NCBI GenBank assembly: GCA_026260175.1
Contig: JAKCWW010000187.1
Location: 11,346 to 75,345, forward strand
DNA: 64,000 nucleotides
Direction: 5' to 3'
Origin: Reticulitermes lucifugus
Lineage: Eukaryota; Arthropoda; Insecta; Blattodea; Rhinotermitidae
Shown here piece after piece: positions 1-12,481 of the stretch. Position 1 is the first letter of the stretch, and every line of letters begins with the position of its first letter. The notes under the pieces were generated by a model that did no database searches, was not told where the DNA came from, and was given only the letters and a program-made list of their open reading frames with translations. The position numbers and the translations under genes were made by a program.

Positions 1-60
1 CCTCGAAAAATGAGGCGGCCTAGGCCCCCAAGGGGCTGTCGAGCCATTGAAAAAAAAAAT
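1..60 (+). repeat. SINE type A, 3' tail, cut by window edge
   Basis: The first 50 bases match the 3' end of the SINE at 20616-20851 with about five mismatches: cctcgaaaaatgagg, then a short GGCCCC/GGGGCT inverted repeat, then gccattg and an A-rich tail. Only the tail is in the window, so the tRNA-derived head should lie to the left. It is a non-coding retroposon moved by a LINE's enzyme (family knowledge). It lies on the 3' side of the DIP exon, in the next intron. Confidence 0.75.
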
Positions 61-579
61 ACTGAAGAACTGGGGTGGAGTGACTCACAGTGTATCCTTC
101 TGAGAGACAGGAGATGTGACTGAGTTAGGGGCAATAACCTGTTTACGATCTTTTTCAAATGTGGCCACTTGGAAAAAGAGCTTATTTATCGCCGCTATCT
201 TAATATCAGTAATTAAATATCATTAAGTAAGAATGGATCACAATCGTGAACGGTGATTAGGTGAGACTCTAAATGCAGTCCATCGTTCCTGTTGTGGGAT
301 AGTTTTAAATCTTGCACGACAATTTTCCTAAAAATTCTGTCTGTTTAAGAAACATCAGAACATTTTAACGAATGTGACTGGAGCGTAAATTGTGTGGTTA
401 GGCGTGCACTGATTATATTCGATAGACATCAACTGCCTCTGCAATACAGCACAGGATTAAGAAAGAATATGATTGCGCTACACCACGTTGATCGATACAG
501 GACAAATATGTGACTTGCTATGTAGCAGCTTGCGGCTACAAATGTTATCCCAACTTTATCGTGCGTGGGGTGCACGAAC

Positions 580-730
580 AGATTTTATTGTAGTAGTGCA
601 GCACCATGTTTATCAGTTTGTCAATTACGTACTTGTATTCATTATGCTGAGCCAAGTTTATCCATTTGCTATCCTCACAATCCGCATATGCAAGCAGAAG
701 TTTTAACAACGCCAATATCAAAGCCAGGCA
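580..730 (-). pseudogene. LINE C-terminal remnant (decayed)
   Basis: On the minus strand this stretch reads ...DCEDSKWINLAQ followed by a diverged tail. That aligns with the C-terminal DDRDWINLAQDRDRWRAYV-like end of the insect LINE family found elsewhere in this window. WINLAQ is intact and the rest has drifted, with a likely two-codon deletion. It sits in an 83-codon open frame (545-796) that is otherwise unremarkable. It is the weakest of the LINE assignments because only about 20 residues carry the match. Confidence 0.5.
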
Positions 731-857
731 TGTGACGTAATTGTGAGAGTGCTTCATCCTCCTTACATTCTCATAGCCTATTTTCCTAAGGTACATCTTA
801 ACTGTGTTCTCCTATCTCCTGACGGCATTCTACGAGCACTGCAACTCCTTCACTCAC

Positions 858-1065
858 CCACCACCTCGAGGTAGCCGACCTGGCTCTTCATGGGGTCAGT
901 GTTGATCTGGCACATGTACCAGCCCCGGTCAGTCTCCCTCACGTCCCGGACATGCAGGTACCATGTGCGGTGGTCACTGTGCGTCACGCCGATCCGATGG
1001 TTCTTCGTGATCACGTGACTAGCGATCGTCAGAATTGTTTGCGTGTCTACGCGCAGCCATGCCAC
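858..1065 (-). CDS. DIP-family immunoglobulin-domain exon (internal)
   Basis: This internal exon encodes 69 codons plus one base and belongs to a Dpr-interacting protein (DIP/lachesin-like IgSF). DIPs are neuronal cell-surface proteins that pair with Dpr proteins in synaptic partner choice (family knowledge). The frame opens VAWLRVDTQTILTI, with the core Trp at residue 3, continues HVITKNHRIGV and RTWYLHVRDV, then has the F-strand DRGWYMCQINTDP with the conserved Asp46 and Cys52, and ends YLEVV. This is the second half of the first Ig domain. The partner Cys of the B strand would be on the upstream exon. Splice sites are clear on the minus strand: pyrimidine-rich TCTTTTGTCTGTAG precedes GTGGCA, and the exon ends ...GTGGTGG before GTGAGTG. 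The exon enters at a codon boundary and leaves after codon base 1. A Dpr or true lachesin is less likely because NTDPMKSQVGYL is DIP-like. Which DIP paralogue it is cannot be decided from one exon. Confidence 0.93.
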
Positions 1066-1286
1066 CTACAGACAAAAGACAGTTAATTAAATCACACCTT
1101 ACTGATACCATTATTCCATACACAGGAATGGCTAAAATTTAAGACGGTAGTTACTATCGTCTACTACTCCGCACTGAAGAATTGCTCTGTGATTATTTAA
1201 ATTATTTTCCTCAGTTATACTTTACGGTGAAGAGTGAAATATGGAGCAATTTCAGCTTTGAAGTCATTCTAGGATATGCATAAAGC

Positions 1287-1308
1287 AAGAGAGAAAGAGA
1301 GAGAGAGA
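1287..1308 (+). repeat. (GA)n microsatellite
   Basis: A purine-only run of mostly GA units, with one AAA interruption, about 22 bases long. Confidence 0.85.
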
Positions 1309-1392
1309 TAAAGATGTCCTTCCGATGTTTTTGCAGTGCGAGAATTACAAATCTATACTTTACTCGAGCGCGCGTCCCTTCAAATCAGTCAC

Positions 1393-1534
1393 AATCATCA
1401 TCAAGATCATCATCATCACCACCATCATCATCATCGTCATCATCGTAGTCGCCATTATCGCCGTCGTCTTTGTCATCGCCTCCGTCACCATGATCATTAT
1501 CATCATCGCCGCTGTCATCATTATCATCAACGTC
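1393..1534 (+). repeat. Imperfect (ATC)n/(CGT)n trinucleotide repeat
   Basis: About 140 bases of ATC, ACC, GTC and GCC triplets, pure at the left and increasingly substituted to the right. Because the period is three, it creates two long overlapping open frames: one is Ile/Val-rich, the other is His/Arg-rich. Neither looks like a real protein. It is an ageing microsatellite. Confidence 0.9.
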
Positions 1535-1759
1535 TTGTTCTTGCTCTACTTAACTTCAGGACAGATTTTCATGCAATTGCATGCACAAATGCAGGCCTGA
1601 CCGGACGAAGAGTTTGCAGTATGTCAGAAGAATATTTTTCCAAATTTCACTTTTGAAGACACCTGTTCCCACCTACGTTAGATAGTTTCCATTGTCATCT
1701 TTTTAATCTCTGAAGTCGTAGAGCGTTTTTAACGACGCTACCAATTGCTAACGTTATAA

Positions 1760-1930
1760 TTACAGCGTCTGTGGTAGATGAATGGATGAGTATGGAGCAC
1801 TGATGCAATGATACTGACTAGGGAAAAACCGAAGTACTCGGAGAATAACGTATCCTTGAGCCAATTTATTTCACCAAAAGTCTTACGGGACAGGCCTGGG
1901 ATAGAACCCGATCCGCCCTCTCCATGTATC
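1760..1930 (-). repeat. SINE type B, old reverse copy
   Basis: The minus strand carries the type B landmarks in the right order: a box-B-like GGGTTCTATCCC near 1890-1901, then CCGAGTACTTCGGTTTTTCCC, then a CAGTATCATT...GTGCTCCAT block. These match the intact copy at 21333-21608. The head is poorly kept and no target-site duplication is visible, so it is an old insertion. Confidence 0.7.
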
Positions 1931-2474
1931 TTTAATTTCTTAAGACAGGCTAACATGAGTCCATTGATTTTCTTTCCCTGAAAGGGCATTTTTAAATTAC
2001 GATAAGGGTGTAAATTGACACACCGTGCGCTATAGCGTTTGCAGATTTTTGTCTTTCATAGAATTCGATATACGTTAATATCACATAGAATCTACGGTAA
2101 AGCTTTATAAACAGCAGCTGCATTTCTGTCGAGACAACTTATTAGCATCTTGAAGTAATGCTGCAGAAACTAATTAATTACTCGACATTGATGTAGTAAC
2201 TTTGTAGCTCGGGTACATTTTCCAAGTACTAGAATGTTCCTTTCTTTAATAGTAAGATGAGAAACAAAGCCTTCATTTCCTTCAACCGTTTCCGCTTGCT
2301 TTGAAAGTAGTATAACAATACCAGGAATTGCAGGCTGGCAACAACTGTAGCAATGCACTTACGCTCAGCTTCTTGAGTGGCACATACTTGCCACAAGAAA
2401 GACAAGGACAGAAACTACAGAAAACGTATTATTCACAACAGCCACTTCTATTTCAGGAACTACATATGAAACTT

Positions 2475-2560
2475 GGTGGAGCGGCTATCAAATGTGCTTT
2501 AAATGGAGAAGGCCTGGGTTCAAATTTCGGCCCGGAGGTAGGGTACCCTAAGCGATATTT
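2475..2560 (+). repeat. Possible tRNA-derived SINE head
   Basis: The sequence GGTGGAGCGGCTATCAAATG followed 30 bases later by GGCCTGGGTTCAAATTTCGGCC looks like a diverged A-box/B-box pair of a tRNA-derived SINE. It is not clearly one of the four types defined here, and no tail or duplication was found. Confidence 0.35.
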
Positions 2561-2651
2561 TCCGGAAGATCCCATGGTCCATTGAAACGAGTGAAATAAA
2601 TGGCTGTAACACTTCAAAGCATTCATTTAAAACATCGTTTTTATACGTAAT

Positions 2652-2955
2652 GGGGCCCGGAGTACCGTAATCGGTATAGTGGCTAGGCTACGAGCTGGAC
2701 TATTTCGAGTTCGAACCCAGCAGGGGCAAGAAATTTTTAATCTTCTCCCAAAACACCCAGGCCGATTCTGGGGCCCATCCCAATTACCTATAAAATGTGT
2801 AACGGCCTTCTTTCTAGAAGTTAAAGGGGCCGGGGCTTTAAGTTGGCCACTCGCCTCCTTCCAGTGCCGAGGTTAAGAATGAGTGCAGCTATACCTCTGC
2901 TTCCCTACATGCCTTCATGGCGTGGACAGGGACAGATTTGCCTTTATTTTTGTAT
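2652..2955 (+). repeat. SINE type C, near full length
   Basis: A tRNA-like head (CCGTAATCGGTATAGTGG as A box, GAGTTCGAACCC as B box about 30 bases later) is followed by the body landmarks GGGGCCGGGG..., GGCCACTCGCCTCC and GCCGAGGTTAAGAATGAGTG. It ends with the type C tail, CATGCCTTCATGGCGTGGACAG and a T-rich stretch. Other copies or parts lie at 4065, 15175 (minus), 28514, 35925 (minus) and 45370 (minus), and this head and tail define the family. RNA polymerase III transcription from the internal boxes is known for such elements. The 65-codon open frame over it is fortuitous. Confidence 0.82.
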
Positions 2956-4064
2956 CTAATAATAAAAGCTGGCTATTTTTCTTAATATTTTGAAGTTTAG
3001 AGTTTTGAATTTTGTCCGGCAAACCGGCTATGTTCCCGAAATATTTCGAGGATTTCCTCAAATCGTCCAATCAGATTCTTGTATCCTATATTAAAGTGGA
3101 GCATCGTCTCTGTCTTTCAAGCACTTTCCAATTTATATTTCACAGTCATAGTACCACTGGTCCACACAAACTATTCGGCACAAGAAAGCATTGCTGTGGA
3201 GCATATTGCTGAAGTAACTAAAGCAAAATGAATACTTCACTAGTCAAGAAACTGTTAGTGTCTAACGATGTTTCTCACAAAAAGGCCTCTCTCACTAACA
3301 CTCATATGATGCACTGTTTTATATGTAAGGTACCGCACATGGCAAGTACAGAACTGTAGTGAAATTGTCAGAGTTTACAGTTTAAGTTACCATGAGACTG
3401 CCAGCCACAGTGTTGCGTGACAATTTAATCTTTCACCTCTGATCTCATGCTTTTTGGATGTAAACGTCCAACCTTAAACTTGCTCTCGCTCTTCTCTTTT
3501 TTCAAGACTAAGGTGCTGAAATACATGTCGTTCTTCTCTTGAGCCTTAAATACAGTACTGTTTTGTTTTGTCACTTCTTTTGGTTAGAGTTTACAGTTAA
3601 ATACATTTACGTTTTACTGCGGTGACTTCTGTGAAAGAAGTAATAAAGTTTACTCTTTCAACATCAAGTCTTCTAAAATTTTAACTCGAATTTGCTGCAG
3701 TTACCAACATTATTATTACTATTAAATGCTAAATTTAAAATGCTTTTCAAAAATAATTTGTGTGCACGTGGAACATATTCTGGTTACAAGAGTAAAGGTC
3801 ATCAAGGGTACATAAAGCCATTAACTTGAAAAGTCCTGGAAATACAGTTCGTGAATTTCACAGAATAACAACATGCATTTAGCAGTGCTGCTATTTGCAT
3901 AAACAATATGAAACTTTTCTCTAAAGGTTGACACAGCGATGTTGATTAAGCACACATTCCACTGCCTTTGATTTCTTTCATCTTATGTTCCTATTAGTAA
4001 CCACTACAAATTCTACTTGACACTTTACTTTAAGAGAATAATAAAGCGCCGTATTTTTTTTGTG
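2956..4064. other. Gene-free AT-rich sequence
   Basis: I see no recognisable repeat, domain or RNA here. Open frames are under 70 codons and are not similar to any family I know. Confidence 0.6.
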
Positions 4065-4288
4065 TACGGACAAGATTTTTCTTTTCTCCAAAGCGTCCAT
4101 ATCCAGAGCAGCTGTAAGTCCCACCAAGTTTCCTATTCAGTGGGTACCGGAAGAGCTTTCCCCTCGGGTAATGCGGCCGAGGCGCGTAGCCGAGCACTCA
4201 CCTCCATCTACTGCCGAAGATAAGAATGAGTAAAGCTGTACCTCCACTCCACCATATGCCTTCATGACGTGCACAAAGGAACTATACA
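4065..4288 (+). repeat. SINE type C, 5'-truncated
   Basis: The body and tail match the type C copy at 45370-45664 read in reverse: TTTTCTTTTCTCCAAAGCGTCCA, AGAGCTTTCCCC, GCGGCCGAGGCGCG, CACTCACCTCCATCTACTGCCG, TAAGAATGAGTAAAGCTGTACC and CATATGCCTTCATGACGTGCAC. The tRNA-like head is missing, which fits a 5'-truncated reverse-transcription product. Confidence 0.8.
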
Positions 4289-6149
4289 CATGAGTTTTGT
4301 AACGTAACATGTGAATCTGTGAGTAGTCGCTGCCTGTACGAACAAGAGGGAAGTTTTAGGAAAGTGCGGAAAGACTCAATAACCAACGAATAAAAGCAGT
4401 AAAATAACAGCATTGTGGAGGACCTGGGAAAATGAGGTAGTTTAATTTATTTCATTTTAAGATAAGGCATGAAAAAAGTTTATTATTAATGTAAATTTAC
4501 GGTTCCTTGCAGCTCGGAATTAAGGAAACATTCTCGTCCTTAAGTGTAATTAAGCTACCCCTAAATTTCTATAGCCGTTACGGTTCACTGACAAACACGT
4601 ACTTGCAAGCACGTTAACCCAACAGCTGAAAAATAATTTTTTTCTACGTTTGCCCCGCCCTTTATAGTATGTTAATAAACCTCTGCCTACGCAATGAAGA
4701 AAACATGGGCCGCTTTACTTCTTTAAAAAGGCAAGTCACGGAAAAGCTTTCCCATTCTTCGTCGAACAGTATACGTGGGTTCCATCGTAGTGCCGGAAAA
4801 ACGCGTAAACGCTCCACGGAAGGAAGGCGTCAATGCAATATTTTGGTTCTCATATTCTATTCTCTATACATTCGTATATGGGCAAGATTTTAACGAAATC
4901 CTTTCTACCACCGCATCAAATGTACTTCTTTATCTTCATTTGTACTCAGCTACTGTTGTTTCTAAATATACAGTTAAGTCCTAATTATTTAAGTTCCCGT
5001 GTTAAGGGACCATGACGCTATGAAGAAATTAATTTTAGTTCATATTTCACTTTGATATACCAATTAAGGTACATGAAAAGTTGGGTGTATTTTCGGCTAC
5101 GTACAAAAGAAACTTGTTTATGGTGTGTGTTTGTGTTTGTGCATGGGTGCGCGAATGCGTGTGTAAGAAGGGCATAGGAAGGCACGTACAGGAACGTACA
5201 ATTATGTGTTGTTGAACGGACGCTCATACAAGAAACACGTAACAATCTGATTTATTTCATGTAGAAGAATCCTTCTTCAGTAGCTGACAGTAGTTTCAAC
5301 CAATCAAGAAATCCCTGGACTTCTATGCAACACGCAGTTTAAATAAAGTGTCCCTATGCCATCCTCAAACATTTGAATACAATTCACTAAACCATAACAT
5401 AATTTTAAACTTAATTTCCAATTTTATTCTCCCGTCTACATCCATGTCCTCCAAGCAGCCTCTTTCCTTCATTTCCTTTCAAATTTTTTAACTTTTCTCA
5501 TCTCTCTCCTGCGCTATGTTTAGGCGCATGTATAATCTTTTACCATACATTTCATACGCACAAATATAAACACAGGACCCTCTGCATACAATAATTGTAC
5601 ATGCTTCACCATGTGTTCTATTGTTGAACACAATTTGTGTTACAATATGAGTGCATAATATTTAGGGCTATTATGAAATAAACTTATTAATGAAAGTGAC
5701 ATATATCCTTATAGCACGCACATTGTTACTTACATGCAAAGACTGCACCTCCCTTTCTCTCGAGAGGGTTATTATGACGACATGCTTATTGCCGGAGTGA
5801 AGCTGCGACGACATTTGAGTATTGTGTCCACAACAAACTGGAACCGTAACTCGCAGTGGTACAGAAATTTTAATCACGTTGGAGTGCATAATTAACGCAT
5901 TGTTCGCACCAGTTTTAAGCACCGTCTCATTACTGTTCCCTTTCTTCATGGGACAAAGCACATCGGCTACCTCCTTTTAGATGCCTTTCAGAAAAAAAAT
6001 TGAAAAAGTGACCCTACGTTTTACACGTATTTAGTCATGCAGTTTTTTTTTCATTTACGCACAAAAATGCCCCGTACCTGTGAACATAAACCTGGTATAT
6101 TAAACCTAAAATTAACTAAGTTGAAGATAGCTGTCGCCCGATACGTGAA
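4289..6149. other. Gene-free AT-rich sequence
   Basis: No gene or known repeat was recognised. A GT-rich, alternating purine-pyrimidine stretch at about 5120-5165 is a decayed (GT)n microsatellite. The 75-codon reverse frame at 5018-5245 lies over it and is not credible as a gene. Confidence 0.55.
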
Positions 6150-6197
6150 GGGGGAGCTTGTCCACAAGGGCTTCAGCCCTTATGGACGAGCCGCCCC
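6150..6197. repeat. Near-perfect 23-bp-arm hairpin
   Basis: Left arm 6150-6172 and right arm 6175-6197 are inverted copies with four mismatches, separated by two bases. The inner 13 bp (GTCCACAAGGGCT / AGCCCTTATGGAC) has one mismatch. The stem is GC-rich in an AT-rich setting. Three of the four mismatches are transitions that would still give G-U pairs in RNA on one strand. It could be a short MITE-like fold-back, part of an unrecognised repeat, or a structured RNA. Confidence 0.75.
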
Positions 6198-9100
6198 TGG
6201 TCACGCCTGTAAGATCTACCTGGTATATTTACACTAATAATGAAGGCAGCAGGGTTCACTGACACGTAGATGAACCTCTATCAGACTGCAGGCTGTCACA
6301 TGCCGGAAGAAAGCATTCGTCATAGTCACCGCCTCAAATTTCACTTAACACTGAACTGTGTCAAGCTGTTCAGTTTTGCCAATTTTCAAAGCTACTTCAC
6401 CTACATTGTGTAATTTCCTATATTTATTTCGTGTGATTTAACAGACATAGAAGAAACTAGATATGCCATATTTCTATTTTATCATTATTCCAGTACGTAC
6501 TTTTTAAGCCAGTTTTGAAAGCTGCTTTACTTAAGAGTTGAAATAAACATGTCATCCAAGAGAGGTTAATTAAACGTAATACGGTACACTTCTTCTATAC
6601 GCAAACTACGACTTAAAGGTTTCATGCCCTTTAATTCGTTTCAAGACTCACAACTTGTAAGGCTCTGCCTGCAACATTAAACACATCTTGCTAACGAGAA
6701 GAAAAGACTTTGAATGAAAGTTGCATGTTTCCATAAAATGCGCAAGTTACGTCTCATACTGCAACCAAATAATGAACACAGATTTCTAAGAAAATCAGTA
6801 CGTTATTAAATGCGTGTCATGGACAGCATTACCCAAATCGCCGCGATAGCAGTGCCATGTAGCGTGAGTGCTCCGGGTTAATAACACACTCGTGTAACTA
6901 GAGAGCAGAAAAGTGTCATGCGAAAAGAAGCGCTTCTTTTTAACGCAAAACCTAATGATTCATTTTTCCCTTTCTTATGTTTTGTTCAAATTCCTTATAT
7001 ATTTTTCCGCAAGTGATATTTAATTCATTTTACACTTCATAACCCACATACTTTATCACTTTTCATACAGAACTAGGCCTGTGGACGAACTGCAGCCAAT
7101 GCAGCCCGAGTGCAGGCCAGACAGCTTTGCAAAGGTGCCTTCGTGTATGTTTACCTTTCCTAGCTTTCAAACTCTCGAATTTTGATAGCCATTTTTATCT
7201 AGCCGCTTTCAAAGCCATATATTTGAATGTTTTAATTTTAGTAGTTGCAATTTTAAGATAAACATGAACAAGAACAATGTGAAGTATTTACAGGGCACCA
7301 ATTTTTCGCAATTAACTCTCGCCAAGAAGACTTAGATTAAGACCTTAGGTCGCGCAAGACCTGATTTAGTTATTACTTAGTCATCATCAACCAGTAAACA
7401 AATGTACGTAAGAAATTTTAACCCTGCTATATACGCTAAACATACGTTGTTGAGTGGCTGTGCTGAAAGAATCGCTGTATTAATCCCTTCTGATAAATCA
7501 CATAATAGTCCGAGTCGCAGCCCTACCACAAGAAAGTCCCACGAGCCGTTGCCACTGTCCAGGAGTTATCGAGTTAATATTTCGATCAGAAATTCGTTTG
7601 TCGTGAATGGCAGATTATCGTCACTCTCCTTATTCTGCATGGGGGGGATGTCTGCCTTAAAATTGGACATGATTTCTTCCCTTTGCACCTTTCCAAATCA
7701 TGATTCATAAATAATACTAGCGATAGATGAGGCAGCTGAAAAAGTTCACTAAATACAGCTTACATAAGAGCTGACAAAAAAGTTTATATTCGTGCAAAAT
7801 TATTAAACACATTATGCGCATTCTCTTTATGGTTTTGCTGGACATTTTGGCATTCCTGCACTCTACAACTTTCGATTGTCATATTTATATTTGGCTGCGA
7901 ATTTCCTCTAACATGATTTACTGATGTAATGAAGTCAAATCTTACACTGTAGCTTCTTCAGTATTGCTCTTTAATACACAAAATATGCCCTGTCTTCATA
8001 TTAAATTTCTTATCACATACGACTCTCTTTCATTTAACATTTTCATTAGTTAGAAGAGAAATTCATTAACATTTATCCGCGCTGCAAATAATATAGAATA
8101 AACGGTTTTCTTCGCTCTATCTTTCAGTTACACTTACAAAAGATGTCACGTACTGTACACAATGCAGCATGCAGAAACTCTGCTCTTAGTGTAGCTATAG
8201 CCATAGAAAATGTCATTTTGACACAGTAAGCAGGGTAATAATGGTCCTTCTTAATTTCATCTAAATGTCAGTTTAAAATCGCTCTGCGCGAAATGTCAAC
8301 TATACGGTTTGCCATAACCAAAGCCATTGTCCCATCTATTAGAAAATAAAAAGGTACGTCGTTAAACCCACTGCTGTAAAAATTACCCACTTTAAATGAT
8401 TTAGAATACAGTTGGTTTCAGGTCAATTTTGGGAATTTCAACGTGTTTTCAGGGTTGAAATTATTTTTCTGATAAATGTATGTTTGTATCCGTTTAGCAG
8501 GGTGATTGAACAAAATTTATATATCCGACTTTTACAGTTTCAAGTATCAGTCTTTTGTCTACAAAAATATATTTTCAAAATGCAATACATTTCCTTACAC
8601 CTTCTATAAACAATAACCCATTTTGTGAATAATAAGATGGTTAGAAAGTTTTAGTTTAAATTTTTTTCAGAAATGAATCGTCCAGTTTTAAAATTTGTAG
8701 GAAAAGAACACACTGTAATTGGCACAGATTTATTGGGCTAATCCAAAGAGGAGAATAATCAATTCTGATCCTGCGGTTATACAGAATTATATTTAAACAC
8801 GCTGTTTCTTTATCGCAAAATAATATGTAGTTTGCAAGACACATTAAAAGTAGAATGCTGAAAAGAAACAGCAGAGAAATTGTGCTCTCGGTTATATCGG
8901 TAATGACTATGCCGTCAGAGGGTGGATGAGGTTAATATAGTTATTGCGTGTTAAAAAGTTTGCAAGACCGACATCTTTGACAGCATAGACACAGATTTCC
9001 TCAGGAAGCAAGTCACATTCTCAAGACTGGCTAATTGTAATGCACTTCTGTGTTCTAGCAACTGTACTAAAATGACTTCGGTCCACACATTCTATCGAGC

Positions 9101-12100
9101 ACATTATAAGTTTGGATAAAACTGGACCAGTAACCATAATTGGCATGTAAGATCTATATGCTGTTTTGCGTTAATATCAAGCATAGTCACTTAAATATTT
9201 ATCGAATCAAACTGTAGATAAAGTGAAACAAGCATTTTATGTCGAATACATATTTTCAATAAGTCTTACGGATGTAATTAAATGAGACTGAGCAAAAGCG
9301 ACAGAACTGTTAAGCTGTTAGTATGTTTCCTAACTCGTTCAACTCATCTGGATTCCTGAATTCGCTTTGCGTGAAGGAGCTGATATTGTACCTCTACAGG
9401 TAATACAGGGAAAAGCAGGGAAATTTCCAACCCTAATCCCTTTCCAGGAAACACTTAACACGAAGCGACAAAGGGGTGTAATTCCGCAACATGATATGAC
9501 TAACTGCTCTCCCACACGTTTTCCAATAAACCATCCTGAGAAATGCTTCTATTTCTACCAATTTTTTAGTTCCGACATTTATTAATATCTAGGCTTATTT
9601 GAAAACAAATTTTCTTGGATTCATTTTTCCGAATGCCTGTTCATAGCAAGAAAGAAAAAAACACCATCAAAGGCACAACATATATCTTGTACCTTTGACG
9701 GAGTTTTATCTGTTTTGTCTCTTATTAATGTAATTTTTATTACTGATTACCCGAAAGTGTTTTTCAATCGTTATATTCATTCATCTTTGCCAGTTATTTT
9801 CATAATTTTACGTGCTTTCACGGTGTTTTGGTCAAATGACTTGTGTACATTCATATTGTCTACAAAGCTCAATATTTTACGATAAACTTTATATGAGACA
9901 ATTTTCGGTCCTGGCAACATTTCAAATTTTACATCCCCTTTCCTTATTCTCATGCACCAACGTTTTCTTTCTCTTTTCATCAATCATATATCATACTTCT
10001 TTTTTAAGTTTTCTTGCCACTCTCTTGCAAACAGTCTTGTCTCTGTCCTCCCCAGGATAATATAATAAAACGAGGCTAGTGACCCAATGGCTTATTTTAA
10101 TCTTGGCCAAGCCAAAAATTCAACGTGATGTGTTTTTCAGTAAAACTTGCTTGTTTTTCCTTAAATATGGGCACTTCGGTCCTTTCGTCGGTTACACATA
10201 GTCACAGTATTGTCCGTCCAATTTAATCTCCTGCATCTGTTTTACTGTAGGACCAGCGTCCTATGTAGGCCAGAATCATGTAACTGCAAACACTCATCCA
10301 CATTATAGGCAGCCTTTTCTCCAGCAAACAATTTTTGCCGATCTGTAAGGAGACATCTCCACATCTATTTCGTACTAACGTTCTGAAAATGCGGCTCCTG
10401 CCACTATAAAAATGTTTCCGATATTCAATCATTCAGTGCCTCAACGGAGCTATTTGATTTTCGCAGGCATCTCAAGTACATTATTGTACTGCGTTAGAGC
10501 GCAAAAAAGGTCGACATGTAACACAGTGAAAAGCCTTTTATTTCTTTTCCACACAACAAAAGCAGATATTAACATAACGATAGCAGATATACGTGTATGT
10601 TGTATTACAGGTCACACACACGGTACTCTTTGCACTATCCAATCAAGTTAGAATGCAACGAGCAACCAGAAGTGTTCGTCCCAAAGTCTTCGGGATATAA
10701 TACTGACACATAATTACAGCTCCTTACTTATCTGGGTTGTGTGATACTTTCAGTGTTATAAACAGAAATCCTCGTTTCACAGGCTTACTTTCATGGCCGT
10801 AGTGTAAGTCTGATCGTAGCCACAGGTCTGACCTATAGCCTACCAATCATAAATGAAGGCGTTTTAAAAGTTACTTGCTAAACGTTTATTAAGCCAGCTG
10901 ATTAGTATATCAACACTAGAGGAAGAAAAGACGATAGACACATGAGTAGTGGGGAAGTCCTAGGACTATATAAAATAAACAACTCAGTGCAGCAGAGTCC
11001 TTGAGAAAAACATCCATACAGTCTGTCGACATATACCCTGATTTTGATGTAAACCTTTAGTACATTAAGTCCCACTGGTCCCTATACTAAGTACCGTTAA
11101 TCCAGTCCCGAAGTTGTGTTAGCCGTTTTCTAATAGATAGACGTTTATGTTGCTGTTATTCTGAGAAGTTAAAGATGTGTTAAAAGTCTCAAGTGGGCAC
11201 AAGACACCGAATATGGTGCCCGGGTTAAGGATTTCTGGAGATACTTTCCTCCTATACGAGTATTACAGTGCTGCCCGACCTACCGCGGCGGTATGAATAT
11301 ATGTCATAAACTGAATTAAGTTGGGGACAGATGGAAAAATTTAGAAAGAGGCATATGTTCGAAGCTGCGCATTATTTTTGTTAACATGACAAAGCTCCCT
11401 AAAATCTCGCAAGACTGTTCTACGTTCCTCCATTTCCGAAATGCGGAGGTTCCAGAGGCTACCATGATTGTTGATGCAATTTTAACTTATTGGTCAAAGT
11501 GCTGAGATGAAGGCGTCTCAGGAATATGTCGTCATGCCCACAATTTGTTGCTTAATAACCATTGAAGGTGAACTCTATAGTCAGTCATTAGAAGTGCTTC
11601 CATGTAGGATCCTACTAGTCGAAACTCAATTTGAGACATGCTTTATGTTAGCCTGTATGCATACTCACTCTTTGCCTTCTGGATACGAAATTTAATTATC
11701 CACTATAGTGTCTGCATTATGAGAGAAGAGCTTCGTATTTTAAATTTAATTTACAATTCCTTCATTTCACTTCTTGTTTAAGGTTACAAACTTTTACTTA
11801 CGTACACTTCATTTTCACAATATCCACAATTTCCCTTCACTGAATTCGCTGCAAACTTTGTACATGTATACAAGTACACAAGCCTATATACACATAACAG
11901 GCCGTCTGTTAAATGGAATCTAGGGAACCCTCGTTAAGATTCTGGAGACAGACTCAAAAGCATCAATTCTAACGATGGCGCAAAGGAAACAGCGACACTG
12001 TATGAAAGTACTTTGATACGCGGATGATTCAAAGGGTTAGACTACTGCAGCCTTCATTTTCTTGTCACAAGGATGTTTCATATGTTAAGACGAACGACAA

Positions 12101-12481
12101 CGCCCGCTTTTCGAACAAATATCCATAAAGCAAACATTATTAAAATAATAAAATTTTTTATTTACCAGATATATAGAATTATGTAAATTTAATAACAAAG
12201 TAATTAACATTTAATAACCGCACGAATACACAGCTTACATTTCCTGTGGCGAAATGTCCCATTATTTATACCCACTGATCCGCATAATGAGTGTCTTGTG
12301 AAATAAAGGATTTGCAAGAAAGGGCAGAACTGTACACAGACCGCTAATGAATGAGCGCGGAATAACGGCAAGGAAGGGAAGAACAACCACAGAAGAGATG
12401 GAGAAACGGAGAACACTTAACAATTACAGTTTAGGTAAATAACGAAATAGTATTAAAGGGATATGGATAAGTGTGAAGAGT
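6198..12481. other. Gene-free AT-rich sequence
   Basis: Apart from the hairpin at 9656-9710 I recognise no repeat or coding exon in these 6 kb. The longest open frame, 102 codons at 7402-7710, has low-complexity Ser/Arg content and no motif I know. This block is unusually free of the SINE and LINE pieces that fill the rest of the window. Confidence 0.55.
9656..9710. repeat. Imperfect hairpin
   Basis: CCATCAAAGGCACAA (9664-9678) and TTGTACCTTTGACGG (9687-9701) are inverted copies with two mismatches around an eight-base loop. The similarity extends weakly outward through A-rich/T-rich flanks. It may be a small fold-back or the remains of a MITE. Confidence 0.6.

Noticed and set aside
858-1065. 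Reading the Ig exon as a Dpr or lachesin gene
   Set aside because: The strings ITKNHRI and CQINTDPMKSQVGYL are typical of DIPs. Dpr and lachesin have different residues around the F-strand cysteine.
1325-1656. Two overlapping frames rich in Ile/Val and in His/Arg
   Set aside because: They are translations of an imperfect ATC trinucleotide repeat in two phases.
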